A program made the position numbers and the translations under genes. From an uncultured bacterium (GTDB taxonomy: Bacteria > Planctomycetota > UBA1135 > GCA-002686595): DNA of 6,095 nt. The notes under the pieces were generated by a model. The model ran no database searches and was not told where the DNA came from. It saw only the letters and a list, made by a program, of their open reading frames with translations. Location of the stretch: assembly GCA_902826945.1 (NCBI GenBank), contig CADEGS010000246.1, positions 1 through 6,095 on the forward strand, in the 5' to 3' direction. Positions 1-5,938 of this stretch are shown here, one piece after another (positions within the stretch are counted from its first letter, which is position 1; each line of letters begins with the position of its first letter).

Positions 1-590
1 TCGGCTGCGCGCACCCCGAGGGCTACCGCAAGGCGCTGCGCAAGATGCGCCTGGCCGAGAAGCTCGGCCTGCCGATCGTGAGCCTGATCAACACGCCCGG
101 CGCCTACCCCGGGATCGGCGCGGAGGAGCGCGGCCAGGCGCTGGCGATCGCCGAGAACATCCTCGGCATGTTCGACCTGGCGGTGCCGATCGTGGTGATC
201 GTGATCGGCGAGGGCGGCTCGGGCGGGGCGCTCGGGATCGGCGTCGGCGACCGCGTGCTGATGCTCGAGCACGCCTACTACTCGGTGATCAGCCCCGAGG
301 GCTGCGCCGCGATCCTGTGGAAGGACGGCGAGCGCTCGCCGGACGCGGCCGAGGCGCTCAAGCTGACCTCGAAGGACCTGATCGGGCTGGGCGTCGTGGA
401 CGAGGTCATCCCCGAGCCCCTGGGCGGGGCCCACCGCGCGCCCTCGGTCGCGATGGACGAGGTCAAGCGCGTCCTGGTGCGCCACCTGGACGAGCTGGCC
501 CTGGTGGACCTCGCGACGCTGCTGCGCGAGCGCCGGCGCAAGTACCGCCACATCGCCGCGCTCCCCGGGCGCTTCCCGGGCGATTCCTGA
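1..590 (+). CDS. accA: Acetyl-CoA carboxylase carboxyltransferase subunit alpha (C-terminal part)
   Basis: This is the alpha half of the carboxyltransferase of acetyl-CoA carboxylase. With AccD it moves the carboxyl group from carboxybiotin on AccB to acetyl-CoA, giving malonyl-CoA, the first committed step of fatty acid synthesis in the cytosol. The frame is open from the left edge (first whole codon at 3), so the gene's start lies outside the window. About 195 residues are visible, against roughly 315-330 for the usual full protein. Clear family motifs appear in order: HPEGYRKALRKM at the edge, NTPGAYPGIGAEERGQ, GEGGSGGALGIGVGDRV (crotonase-fold oxyanion and acyl-CoA site), YYSVISPEGCAAILWK, and IPEPLGGAHR. 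After the usual RRRKYR end there is a short Gly/Pro-rich tail. The stop is TGA at 588-590. It is co-oriented with the downstream sigma gene, but the 124-base gap suggests a separate transcript. Identity is seen directly; nothing looks damaged. Confidence 0.97.
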   Translation, partial: GCAHPEGYRKALRKMRLAEKLGLPIVSLINTPGAYPGIGAEERGQALAIAENILGMFDLAVPIVVIVIGEGGSGGALGIGVGDRVLMLEHAYYSVISPEGCAAILWKDGERSPDAAEALKLTSKDLIGLGVVDEVIPEPLGGAHRAPSVAMDEVKRVLVRHLDELALVDLATLLRERRRKYRHIAALPGRFPGDS

Positions 591-622
591 GCGCCTCCCG
601 GCGGCCGGCTCGGAAGGGGATT

Positions 623-637
623 CCGGGCCGCGCCCGG
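623..637 (+). other. GC-rich hairpin downstream of accA
   Basis: A perfect 6-bp stem (CCGGGC at 623-628 and GCCCGG at 632-637) closes a 3-base loop, 33 bases after the accA stop. No T-run follows, so it is not a classical intrinsic terminator. In a genome this GC-rich such short stems arise often by chance. It could contribute to 3'-end formation of the accA transcript, but that is inference only. Confidence 0.25.
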
Positions 638-714
638 CGCATGCCAACATGGATCCAACACGCGGCGGGGGTCCTCCGTAGCCGATCCAGGGCTCCGGTC
701 CGGGCCCCGCCGCC

Positions 715-1428
715 GTGCGACCGCAGCGATCCCTGCCCTTGAGCGACCCGTACGAGCCCGAGCTCCCCGGCCCGGCCGAGGCCGAGGCCGAGCCGTCGGC
801 GGAAGCCGGCTGGCCCGAGGACCACGCGCTGATCCGGCGCGCCCAGGCGGGCGACGAGGAGGCCTTCCGCCTGCTGGTCGAGCGCCACGAGGACCGCGCC
901 GTGCGCGTCGCCGCGAACATGGTCGGCAACATGGAGGACGCGCGCGACCTGGCCCAGGAGGCCTTCCTGCGCGTCTTCCGCAACCTGGACCGCTTCGACT
1001 TCGCGCACGGGTTCACGACCTGGCTCTACCGGATCGTGACCAACCTCGGCATCGACTTCCTGCGCCGGCGCCGGCCCGTGGCGCGCGTGCAGGGGGGCGA
1101 GGAGGGGGACGAGATCGAGCTGGAGGACCAGGACGCCCCGGCGCCCTCGCGCGGGCTCGAGCGCTCGGAGACCGCCGAGCGCGTGCGCGCCTGCATCGAC
1201 CGCCTGGCGCCGCACTTCCGCTCCGTGCTGGTGCTGCGCGAGCTCGAGGGCCTCTCGTGCCTCGAGATCGCCGACATCGTCGGGGCGACGCACGTGACCG
1301 TCCGCTGGCGGCTGCACCGCGGGCGCAAGCTCTTCCAGGAGGAGTGGGAGCGCATGGAGCGCGCCCGCGGCTCCGCGGCCCCGGCCGGCGGCCCGGAACC
1401 CTCCAACGTCCCGGGCTCCGCCCCGTAG
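715..1428 (+). CDS. ECF-type RNA polymerase sigma-70 factor
   Basis: This is a two-domain alternative sigma factor that directs RNA polymerase core to a dedicated promoter set. Numbering is from GTG 715. An acidic, Pro/Ala-rich leader (about 1-35) precedes sigma region 2 (about 36-119), with DARDLAQEAFLRVFRN at 76-90 (region 2.2, core binding) and TTWLYRIVTNLGIDFLRRR at 101-119 (regions 2.3/2.4, -10 melting and recognition). An acidic linker (about 128-150) leads to region 4 (about 152-207), whose helix-turn-helix includes LSCLEIADIVGATHVTVRWR then LHRGRK. Many ECF factors read TVKSRL where this has TVRWRL. Sigma regions 1.2 and 3 are absent, as expected for ECF factors. The tail after about 210 is low-complexity. 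No Shine-Dalgarno precedes GTG 715; in-frame TTG 739 is an equally plausible start and would drop eight residues. The anti-sigma gene begins 6 bases after the stop, so the two are almost surely co-expressed. The ECF subgroup and target promoters cannot be read from here. Confidence 0.95.
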   Translation: MRPQRSLPLSDPYEPELPGPAEAEAEPSAEAGWPEDHALIRRAQAGDEEAFRLLVERHEDRAVRVAANMVGNMEDARDLAQEAFLRVFRNLDRFDFAHGFTTWLYRIVTNLGIDFLRRRRPVARVQGGEEGDEIELEDQDAPAPSRGLERSETAERVRACIDRLAPHFRSVLVLRELEGLSCLEIADIVGATHVTVRWRLHRGRKLFQEEWERMERARGSAAPAGGPEPSNVPGSAP

Positions 1429-1434
1429 GCACGG

Positions 1435-2094
1435 ATGACGAACGACGAGACGAGCCTCATGCGACACGACGACCTCCAGTGCCCGGAATGCCTCGAGCGC
1501 CTGCCCCTGTACGTGGGCGAGGACCTCGAGCCGCTGGGCCACGCCGCGGTGGCGCGGCACCTCGAGCGCTGTCCGACCTGCCGCGCGCAGGCCGCGCGTG
1601 CGGGCGCCGCGCGCGACCGCCTGCGCGGCGTGCTCGACGCCTCCCTGCGCAGCACCTCGCGCGCCGGCCTGTGGCCGGGCGTGCGCGCGCGCCTGGTCGA
1701 GGAGGGTCTGCTCGGCGCGGGCGACGAGCGCCAGGCGCGGCCCGCGCCGGCGGTCCCCGCCACGACCGCGACGGACGCGGCTCCGACCGCTCCGCGCGCG
1801 TTCCGCGGGCTGCGGCTGCTCGCCCCGCTGGCGGCCGCCGCCGCGCTGCTCGTGACCCTCTTCGCCGGCGATCCCTTCGGCCGTGGCGAGGCTCCCGCGG
1901 GCGCGCTGGCCGACGGCCGCCCGGCCGCTCAGGCGGTGCCGGTCGTGCCGGTCGCCGCCGCCGGTGGGCTGCGGCGCCTCGCCGCCGGCGAGCCGACGCT
2001 CACCCAGGACGCCCGGCCGCTCCTGCGCGACGGCCAGCTCGTGCCGGAGGGCGCGCGCGCGCTCCCGGGCACCACGCTCGTCCACTACCGCTAG
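1435..2094 (+). CDS. Zinc-finger anti-sigma factor, single membrane span
   Basis: This is the probable partner of the sigma factor encoded 6 bases upstream. Such proteins bind and silence the sigma at the inner membrane until a signal releases it. The N-terminus has a putative zinc-finger (ZAS/zf-HC2-like) domain with C16-x2-C19 and the signature H42-x3-C46-x2-C49, inside a roughly 45-residue helical segment that also carries H36. A basic helical stretch (about 57-90) and a Pro/Ala/Thr linker (about 100-122) lead to one hydrophobic segment, about 126-144 (LLAPLAAAAALLVTLFAG). That places about 75 residues outside the cytoplasm, ending in HYR. The outer part is low-complexity and matches no domain I know. 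The start is uncertain: ATG 1435 has no good ribosome binding site, and in-frame ATG 1459 (residue 9) would still keep the whole zinc motif. The anti-sigma assignment rests on motif plus position; sigma binding itself is inferred. Confidence 0.87.
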   Translation: MTNDETSLMRHDDLQCPECLERLPLYVGEDLEPLGHAAVARHLERCPTCRAQAARAGAARDRLRGVLDASLRSTSRAGLWPGVRARLVEEGLLGAGDERQARPAPAVPATTATDAAPTAPRAFRGLRLLAPLAAAAALLVTLFAGDPFGRGEAPAGALADGRPAAQAVPVVPVAAAGGLRRLAAGEPTLTQDARPLLRDGQLVPEGARALPGTTLVHYR

Positions 2095-2098
2095 AGGA
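2093..2098 (+). promoter_or_regulatory. Ribosome binding site of the PDZ-protein gene
   Basis: AGAGGA lies 5 bases before GTG 2104 and overlaps the TAG stop of the anti-sigma gene (2092-2094). It is the clearest Shine-Dalgarno-like match in the window. It supports GTG as the true start, and its overlap with the stop suggests translation coupled to the upstream gene. Confidence 0.6.
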
Positions 2099-2103
2099 AC
2101 GCC

Positions 2104-3273
2104 GTGACGCCGCGCGACGTGCTGAGCCTGCCCGCGACCCTGCTGACGGCGACGCTCCTCCTGGGCCAGGACGGCCTGCAGCACGTGCAGCCGATCGAGC
2201 CCGGGAAGGGCGACGCGACGAGCGCGCGGGAGGAGGAGCCGTTCCGGGCCGAGGAGTGGCGACGCGCGCTCTCCGGAGCGGACCTCGACCTGCGCGAGCG
2301 CGACCTCGACCGGCTCCTGCGCCTGGCCCGCCGGAGCGACGAGGCGTGGCAGTTCCTGCGCGCGCTGCGCGACGACGCGAGCGCTCCCGAGCTCTCCTGG
2401 ACGGCGCGCATGGCGCTGCGCGAGCTCGAGCAGGGCCGCCCGCGCGTGCGCCTCTTCGCCGACCCGGGCGCGCGGCTCGCCGACCCGCTCTCCGACTGGA
2501 GCATGCTGCTCGAGGAGCTGCACGGCGAGCTCGGCATGCCGGGCGCGGTGCCGCACGCGCGCGGCGACGCAGGGGCGAAGGGCGAGGACCGTACCATCCA
2601 GATCGAGCACGACGGCCACGAGTGGCGCCTCCGGATCACCGAGACGAAGGACGGCCAGGAGACCACGCGCGAGTTCCGCGGGCCGAGCGTCGAGGCCATC
2701 GTCGCCGAGAACCCGGAGCTCGCGGACGAGCTCGGCGTGTTCCACCTCGGCGACCCCGACGGCTTCCGGCTCGACATGGGGCTACCGCGGGAGGGGCCGC
2801 TGGGCTCGGTCTTCCAGGGGCTGGAGGGCTTCCGCCGCCTGCATCCCTCGCAGGGCTTCGAGTTCCGCGGGCCCGACGGCACGCCGCGCAGGCTGCGCTT
2901 CTTCACCGGGCCGCAAGCGCGCAGCCGCCCGACGCGCACCGACGTGCTGGGCGTGCGCGTCGAGCCGCTGACCGAGGAGCTGGCGCGAGGGCTCGGCGTC
3001 GCGGCGAGCGGGGGTCTGTACGTGCAGGACAGCTTCCCCGGCACGATCGCGCACCTCCTGGGCGTGAAGGGCGGGGACGTCCTGCTCCGGCTCCAGGGCG
3101 AGCCGCTGACCGCGGCCGAGGACATCACGCGCGCGATGCGCGCGCTCGAGCCCGGCCGGGCGCTGACGCTGGTCTGGCTGGACGGCAGGGGGGAGCGCGT
3201 GGAGCGCACCTGGACGCCGGAGGCCGCGCAGCCGCCGGCGGACGCGCCCGCGCCCCCGACGCGCGACGGCTAG
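2104..3273 (+). CDS. Exported PDZ-domain protein linked to sigma/anti-sigma pair
   Basis: A 389-residue protein of unknown exact role. Its N-terminus has a hydrophobic stretch (about 6-21, VLSLPATLLTATLLLG) that looks like a Sec signal peptide or an anchor. Residues about 45-115 are charged and helical (EEWRRALSGADLDLRERDLD and onward). Residues about 164-192 look like a beta-rich segment (TIQIEHDGHEWRLRITET), followed by a helix reading SVEAIVAENPELADEL. A PDZ domain fills about 280-372: LGVRVEPLTEELARGLGV, then GGLYVQDSFPGTIAHLLGVK, GGDVLLRLQGEPL and LTLVWLDGRGERVERTW. The layout is that of DegP/HtrA-type PDZ domains, but no trypsin-like catalytic segment (GSG) is present. The tail is Pro/Ala-rich. 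The gene starts 9 bases after the anti-sigma stop. From position and domain I infer that it acts in the periplasm or envelope, perhaps binding exposed protein C-termini or the anti-sigma's outer part. Alternatively it is an output of the sigma factor, or an unrelated periplasmic adaptor. Confidence 0.85.
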   Translation: MTPRDVLSLPATLLTATLLLGQDGLQHVQPIEPGKGDATSAREEEPFRAEEWRRALSGADLDLRERDLDRLLRLARRSDEAWQFLRALRDDASAPELSWTARMALRELEQGRPRVRLFADPGARLADPLSDWSMLLEELHGELGMPGAVPHARGDAGAKGEDRTIQIEHDGHEWRLRITETKDGQETTREFRGPSVEAIVAENPELADELGVFHLGDPDGFRLDMGLPREGPLGSVFQGLEGFRRLHPSQGFEFRGPDGTPRRLRFFTGPQARSRPTRTDVLGVRVEPLTEELARGLGVAASGGLYVQDSFPGTIAHLLGVKGGDVLLRLQGEPLTAAEDITRAMRALEPGRALTLVWLDGRGERVERTWTPEAAQPPADAPAPPTRDG

Positions 3274-3280
3274 CCGGCGG

Positions 3281-3294
3281 GCGGGGCTACCCGC
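3281..3294. terminator. Possible bidirectional hairpin between convergent genes
   Basis: A 5-bp stem (GCGGG at 3281-3285 and CCCGC at 3290-3294) with a GCTA loop sits in the 13-base convergent gap and runs over the stop codon of the minus-strand TPR gene. It is placed where both transcripts should end. It lacks a T-run on either strand, and so short a stem is weak evidence in such GC-rich DNA. Confidence 0.25.
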
Positions 3295-4300
3295 GCAGGT
3301 GCTTGTCGCACTCCGCCATCCACTCGAAGGCCTTGCGCAGGTCGGGGTCGTCGAGCGAGGCCTCCGAGAGCCCGATGAAGCGCCCGAGGTCGTCGCGCGC
3401 GCGCTCGTACTCGCCGAGCTCGATCAGGAGCTGCGCGCGGCGGCTGTAGGCCTGCGCCAGGTCGGGCTCGCTCTCGAGCACGAGGTCGAGGTGCGCCAGC
3501 GCCTCGCGCGCCCGCCCGAGCCGGTGCAGCAGCGTGGCCGCGAACAGGTGCGTGTCGCGGCGCAGGTCGAGCGCGGCCTCGGCGTTCGTCCGGAAGAGCT
3601 TCTCCTCGCTCTCGGTCAGGTCGCTGGCCGCGAGCATGCGCTGCCAGGTCGCGAGCTCCTCGCCCGAGCGCTCGAGCAGGATGCCCGACCACTCCAGGCT
3701 GCCCTCGTAGTCGCCGAGCAGCGCCAGCACGCGCTGCAAGCCGTTCATCGCGCGCGTGCTGCCCTCGCCGCCGTCGAGCATGCTCTCGTGGATGCGCACG
3801 GCCTCCTGCCAGCGCTCGTGCGCCTGGCGCCGGAGGTCCTCGGCGCTCTCGCCCTTGCGCGCCTCGCGCCGGCCGGTCTCGATCGCGCGCGCGGCCTCGT
3901 CGTAGGCCAGGCCCAGCCGCTCGAGCGCGGTGGCGAGGCCCAGGCGCGTCGCGCCGCCCTCGTCGCCGTCCTTCGTCAGGCGGCGGAACATCTCCTCCGC
4001 GATCAGCAGGTCCTCGGTCTTGCCGAGCCGCAGCCGCACCCAGCCGACCAGGCGGCGCATGGCGCGGTTCTCGGGCTCGATCTCGAGCGCCTTGACCGCC
4101 TGCTCCTGCGCCGGGAGCAGCTGGTCGTCCTCGTAGAGATAGGTGGCGCTCGTCGTGTACAGCTCGAGGAGCCGCTCCGGATCGGGCGGCTCGGGCTCGG
4201 GCGGCCCGCCCTGGCAGCCGGCCAGCGCTGCGGCCAGCGCGGCCGCGGCGAGGAACGGCGCTGCGGCGCGGGTCCATGCGGTGGGGGCGAGGAGCGCCAT
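3287..4300 (-). CDS. TPR-repeat lipoprotein, function unknown
   Basis: A 337-residue predicted lipoprotein. The first 28 residues form a signal peptide with R11, an Ala/Leu core (about 16-27) and a lipobox LAGC ending at C29, the expected lipidated cysteine. A Gly/Pro/Glu spacer (30-42) follows. The rest is almost wholly helical with tetratricopeptide-like units at about 46-79 (QEQAVKALEIEPENRAMRRL), 84-110, 117-145, 183-212, 250-278 (LFAATLLHRLGRAREALAHL) and 283-312 (LAQAYSRRAQLLIELGEYER). The last two are the most canonical, with the W/L-G-Y-A-P spacing preserved; the central ones are irregular. TPRs are protein-binding scaffolds, so a role in assembling an envelope complex is plausible, but no partner can be named. 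It starts 38 bases after the NFACT gene's stop on the same strand, probably as the last gene of that operon. ATG 4300 gives an intact lipobox, which supports this start despite no clear ribosome binding site. Confidence 0.87.
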   Translation of the reverse strand: MALLAPTAWTRAAAPFLAAAALAAALAGCQGGPPEPEPPDPERLLELYTTSATYLYEDDQLLPAQEQAVKALEIEPENRAMRRLVGWVRLRLGKTEDLLIAEEMFRRLTKDGDEGGATRLGLATALERLGLAYDEAARAIETGRREARKGESAEDLRRQAHERWQEAVRIHESMLDGGEGSTRAMNGLQRVLALLGDYEGSLEWSGILLERSGEELATWQRMLAASDLTESEEKLFRTNAEAALDLRRDTHLFAATLLHRLGRAREALAHLDLVLESEPDLAQAYSRRAQLLIELGEYERARDDLGRFIGLSEASLDDPDLRKAFEWMAECDKHLRG

Positions 4301-4338
4301 GGCGGGCGAGCGATGCTATCCCCCGCGCGCGGCGCGGA

Positions 4339-5922
4339 CTACCGCCGGGGGGGCCCGCCCTCCGCGGCGCGACCCGCCGGGCCGCCGCCCAGGAGGCGCG
4401 CCAGCCGCTCCTCCTCCATGCGCACGCGCAGCGTGCGGCCGCCGGAGAGCGTCACCAGGCCGGCCGGCGCGCGCCGGGGCTTGTGCACCTCCTTGCACGA
4501 GGCCACGTGCACGTCGGCCTTGCGCGCGCCCGCGAGCGGCGAGAAGTGCACCGCGAGGTGCGCGGCGTCGAGCACCTCCTCGGGGTCGGGCTGCGCGCCC
4601 TTCGGCACGCTGAGGACGACGTGGCTGCCGGGCGAGTCGGCCGTGTGCAGCCACAGGTCGCTCTTGCGCGCGACGCGGAAGGTCAGCTCGTCGTTGTCGG
4701 CGGCCGAGCGCCCGACGCGGATCTCGCTGCCCTTGCGGCCGTGGAAGAGTCGGAAGCACTGCCGCGGCGCGGGCGCGGCCTTCTCGCGCGGGCGCTCCGG
4801 GCGCGGCTCGGGGCGCGCGGCGACCAGGCCGGCGGCGCGCGCCTCCTCCTCGAGCGCGTACGGGTCCAGGTCGGGGTCGTCGGCGCGCGCGAGCAGCGCC
4901 TCGAGCGCGCGCTCCTGCTCGCGCGCGAGCTCGAGCTCGGCCGGCAGGCGCAGGGCGTTCTTGCGCAGCTTCTTCGCGCGCGCGAAGAGCGCCTCGGCGT
5001 TCTCGCGCCCGCTCTTGCGCGGGTCGAGCGCGAGGCGCCGCTCGGGCGAGCCGGCCTCGTAGTGGTCGCGCACCAGCGCGTGGTCGTGGCCGCGGCCGAG
5101 CGCGCGGTGCTGGGCCTGGAGCAGCTCGGCATCCTGCTGCAGGCGCTCGACCGCCTCGGCCTCGCGCGCCTGCACCTCGAGCCCGGCGCGCCGCTCGCTC
5201 GCGCCCTTCAGCCGCCGGCGCGCGCGGCGCTTGAGGTCGGCGCGCCGCTCGTCCTCGAGCGTGCCCTCGGCGGCGGCGCCGAGCGTGCGCTCGACGCGCC
5301 ACGAGAGCGGCGCGGCGCCCGCCAGCGCGGCTTCCTCGCGCGACGGCGCGGGCGGGTCGGGCAGGGCCTCGGCGAGCGGCGGTGCGCCGGGCGGCGCGCC
5401 GCCCGGCGGCGCGCTCCACGCGGCGCCGGCGGCCAGGCGCGCCGCGGCGGCCGAGCCCGGCCGCGGCGGCACCAGCACCTCGCGCACCGCGCCCGCGGCG
5501 TCGAGCAGCACCAGATTCGCGTGCGCCCCGATCGCCTCGAGCAGCAGCGCCGGCCCCTCGCCGTCGGCGGAGAGGCGCACGATGCGCTCGGCCGGGAGCG
5601 CCTCGAGCGCGAGCACGCGCCGGCCCTCGAGCGCGGCCGCGAGCGCGCGGTAGAACCCGCCCAGCGGGCCCTCGTGGCGGCGCACGCGCCCGATCTGCAG
5701 GTGCAGGCGCGCGTGGTGCGGGTCGGCCGAGAGGCGCAGGCGCCGGATGCGCCCGCCGAGCGGGTCGTCGGCGCCGGCGTCGGGCTCGAGCACGAGCAGG
5801 ACGTCGCGCGGAGGCAGGCCCTGCACGGCCTTCACGCGCGCGCCCAGGGCGAGCGGCGCGAGCTCGCGCGCGAGCTCGTCGAGCTGCGCGGCGCCGAGCG
5901 GGGCGTGCGCGCCGCGCGTCAC
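4339..5922 (-). CDS. rqcH: NFACT-family (RqcH/FbpA-like) ribosome quality control protein
   Basis: A member of the NFACT family (RqcH, Rqc2/NEMF, FbpA). RqcH binds 50S subunits blocked by peptidyl-tRNA and recruits tRNA-Ala to add a C-terminal alanine tag, marking stalled products for proteolysis. The protein has 527 residues, slightly short of the usual 550-580. NFACT-N spans about 12-155, with GAHANLVLLDA at 132-142 matching the family's G-x-x-x-N-hydrophobic motif. A Pro/Gly/Ala-rich linker (about 155-197) and a much reduced helix-hairpin-helix region (about 197-215) precede a charged coiled coil (about 222-275 and 305-345), broken by LDPRKSGRENAEALFARAKK (298-317), a family hallmark. The NFACT-R domain fills about 388-505: RVGRSAADNDELTFRVARKS, then DLWLHTADSPGSHVVL, AAHLAVHFSPLAGARKADVH and the KEVHKPRRAPAG strand. 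The family's Asp-Arg pair appears as E112-R113, and the N-terminal Met-Asp-Gly is not seen. The start is GTG 5922, 16 bases after the ndk stop. Family is certain; true RqcH activity is inferred. Confidence 0.92.
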   Translation of the reverse strand: MTRGAHAPLGAAQLDELARELAPLALGARVKAVQGLPPRDVLLVLEPDAGADDPLGGRIRRLRLSADPHHARLHLQIGRVRRHEGPLGGFYRALAAALEGRRVLALEALPAERIVRLSADGEGPALLLEAIGAHANLVLLDAAGAVREVLVPPRPGSAAAARLAAGAAWSAPPGGAPPGAPPLAEALPDPPAPSREEAALAGAAPLSWRVERTLGAAAEGTLEDERRADLKRRARRRLKGASERRAGLEVQAREAEAVERLQQDAELLQAQHRALGRGHDHALVRDHYEAGSPERRLALDPRKSGRENAEALFARAKKLRKNALRLPAELELAREQERALEALLARADDPDLDPYALEEEARAAGLVAARPEPRPERPREKAAPAPRQCFRLFHGRKGSEIRVGRSAADNDELTFRVARKSDLWLHTADSPGSHVVLSVPKGAQPDPEEVLDAAHLAVHFSPLAGARKADVHVASCKEVHKPRRAPAGLVTLSGGRTLRVRMEEERLARLLGGGPAGRAAEGGPPRR

Positions 5923-5938
5923 GGCCGCCCGCGCGCGC

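Noticed and set aside
564..580. CCCGGG pair with a 5-base loop at the accA 3' end
   Set aside because: Lies wholly within the coding sequence, before the stop, with no T-run; most likely chance in GC-rich codons.
621..650. Possible -35/-10 promoter pair before the sigma gene
   Set aside because: The best candidates (TTCCGG and CAACAT) are poor matches to known consensus, and an ECF-type GGAAC element is not present, so I do not call a promoter.
775..792. Three tandem GCCGAG units
   Set aside because: They encode an Ala-Glu run in the low-complexity leader of the sigma factor and fit ordinary codon use; too short to call a functional repeat.
463..2745. 760-codon open frame on the minus strand, antisense to accA end, sigma, anti-sigma and the PDZ gene
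   Set aside because: It covers four well-recognised plus-strand features and reads as Arg/Ala/Gly/Glu-rich sequence with no domain motifs. Long antisense frames are expected when stop codons are rare because of high GC.
1257..3449. 730-codon plus-strand frame overlapping three genes in another frame
   Set aside because: Its translation is Arg/Ala/Pro-rich low complexity, it crosses the convergent junction, and the other frame holds clear sigma, zinc-finger and PDZ motifs.
3299..5062. 587-codon plus-strand frame opposite the TPR and NFACT genes
   Set aside because: No recognisable motif; the opposite strand carries a lipobox, TPR units and NFACT signatures across the same span.
4316..5419. 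Second minus-strand frame inside the NFACT gene
   Set aside because: Arg/Ala/Gly-rich shadow of the NFACT frame; no conserved motif.
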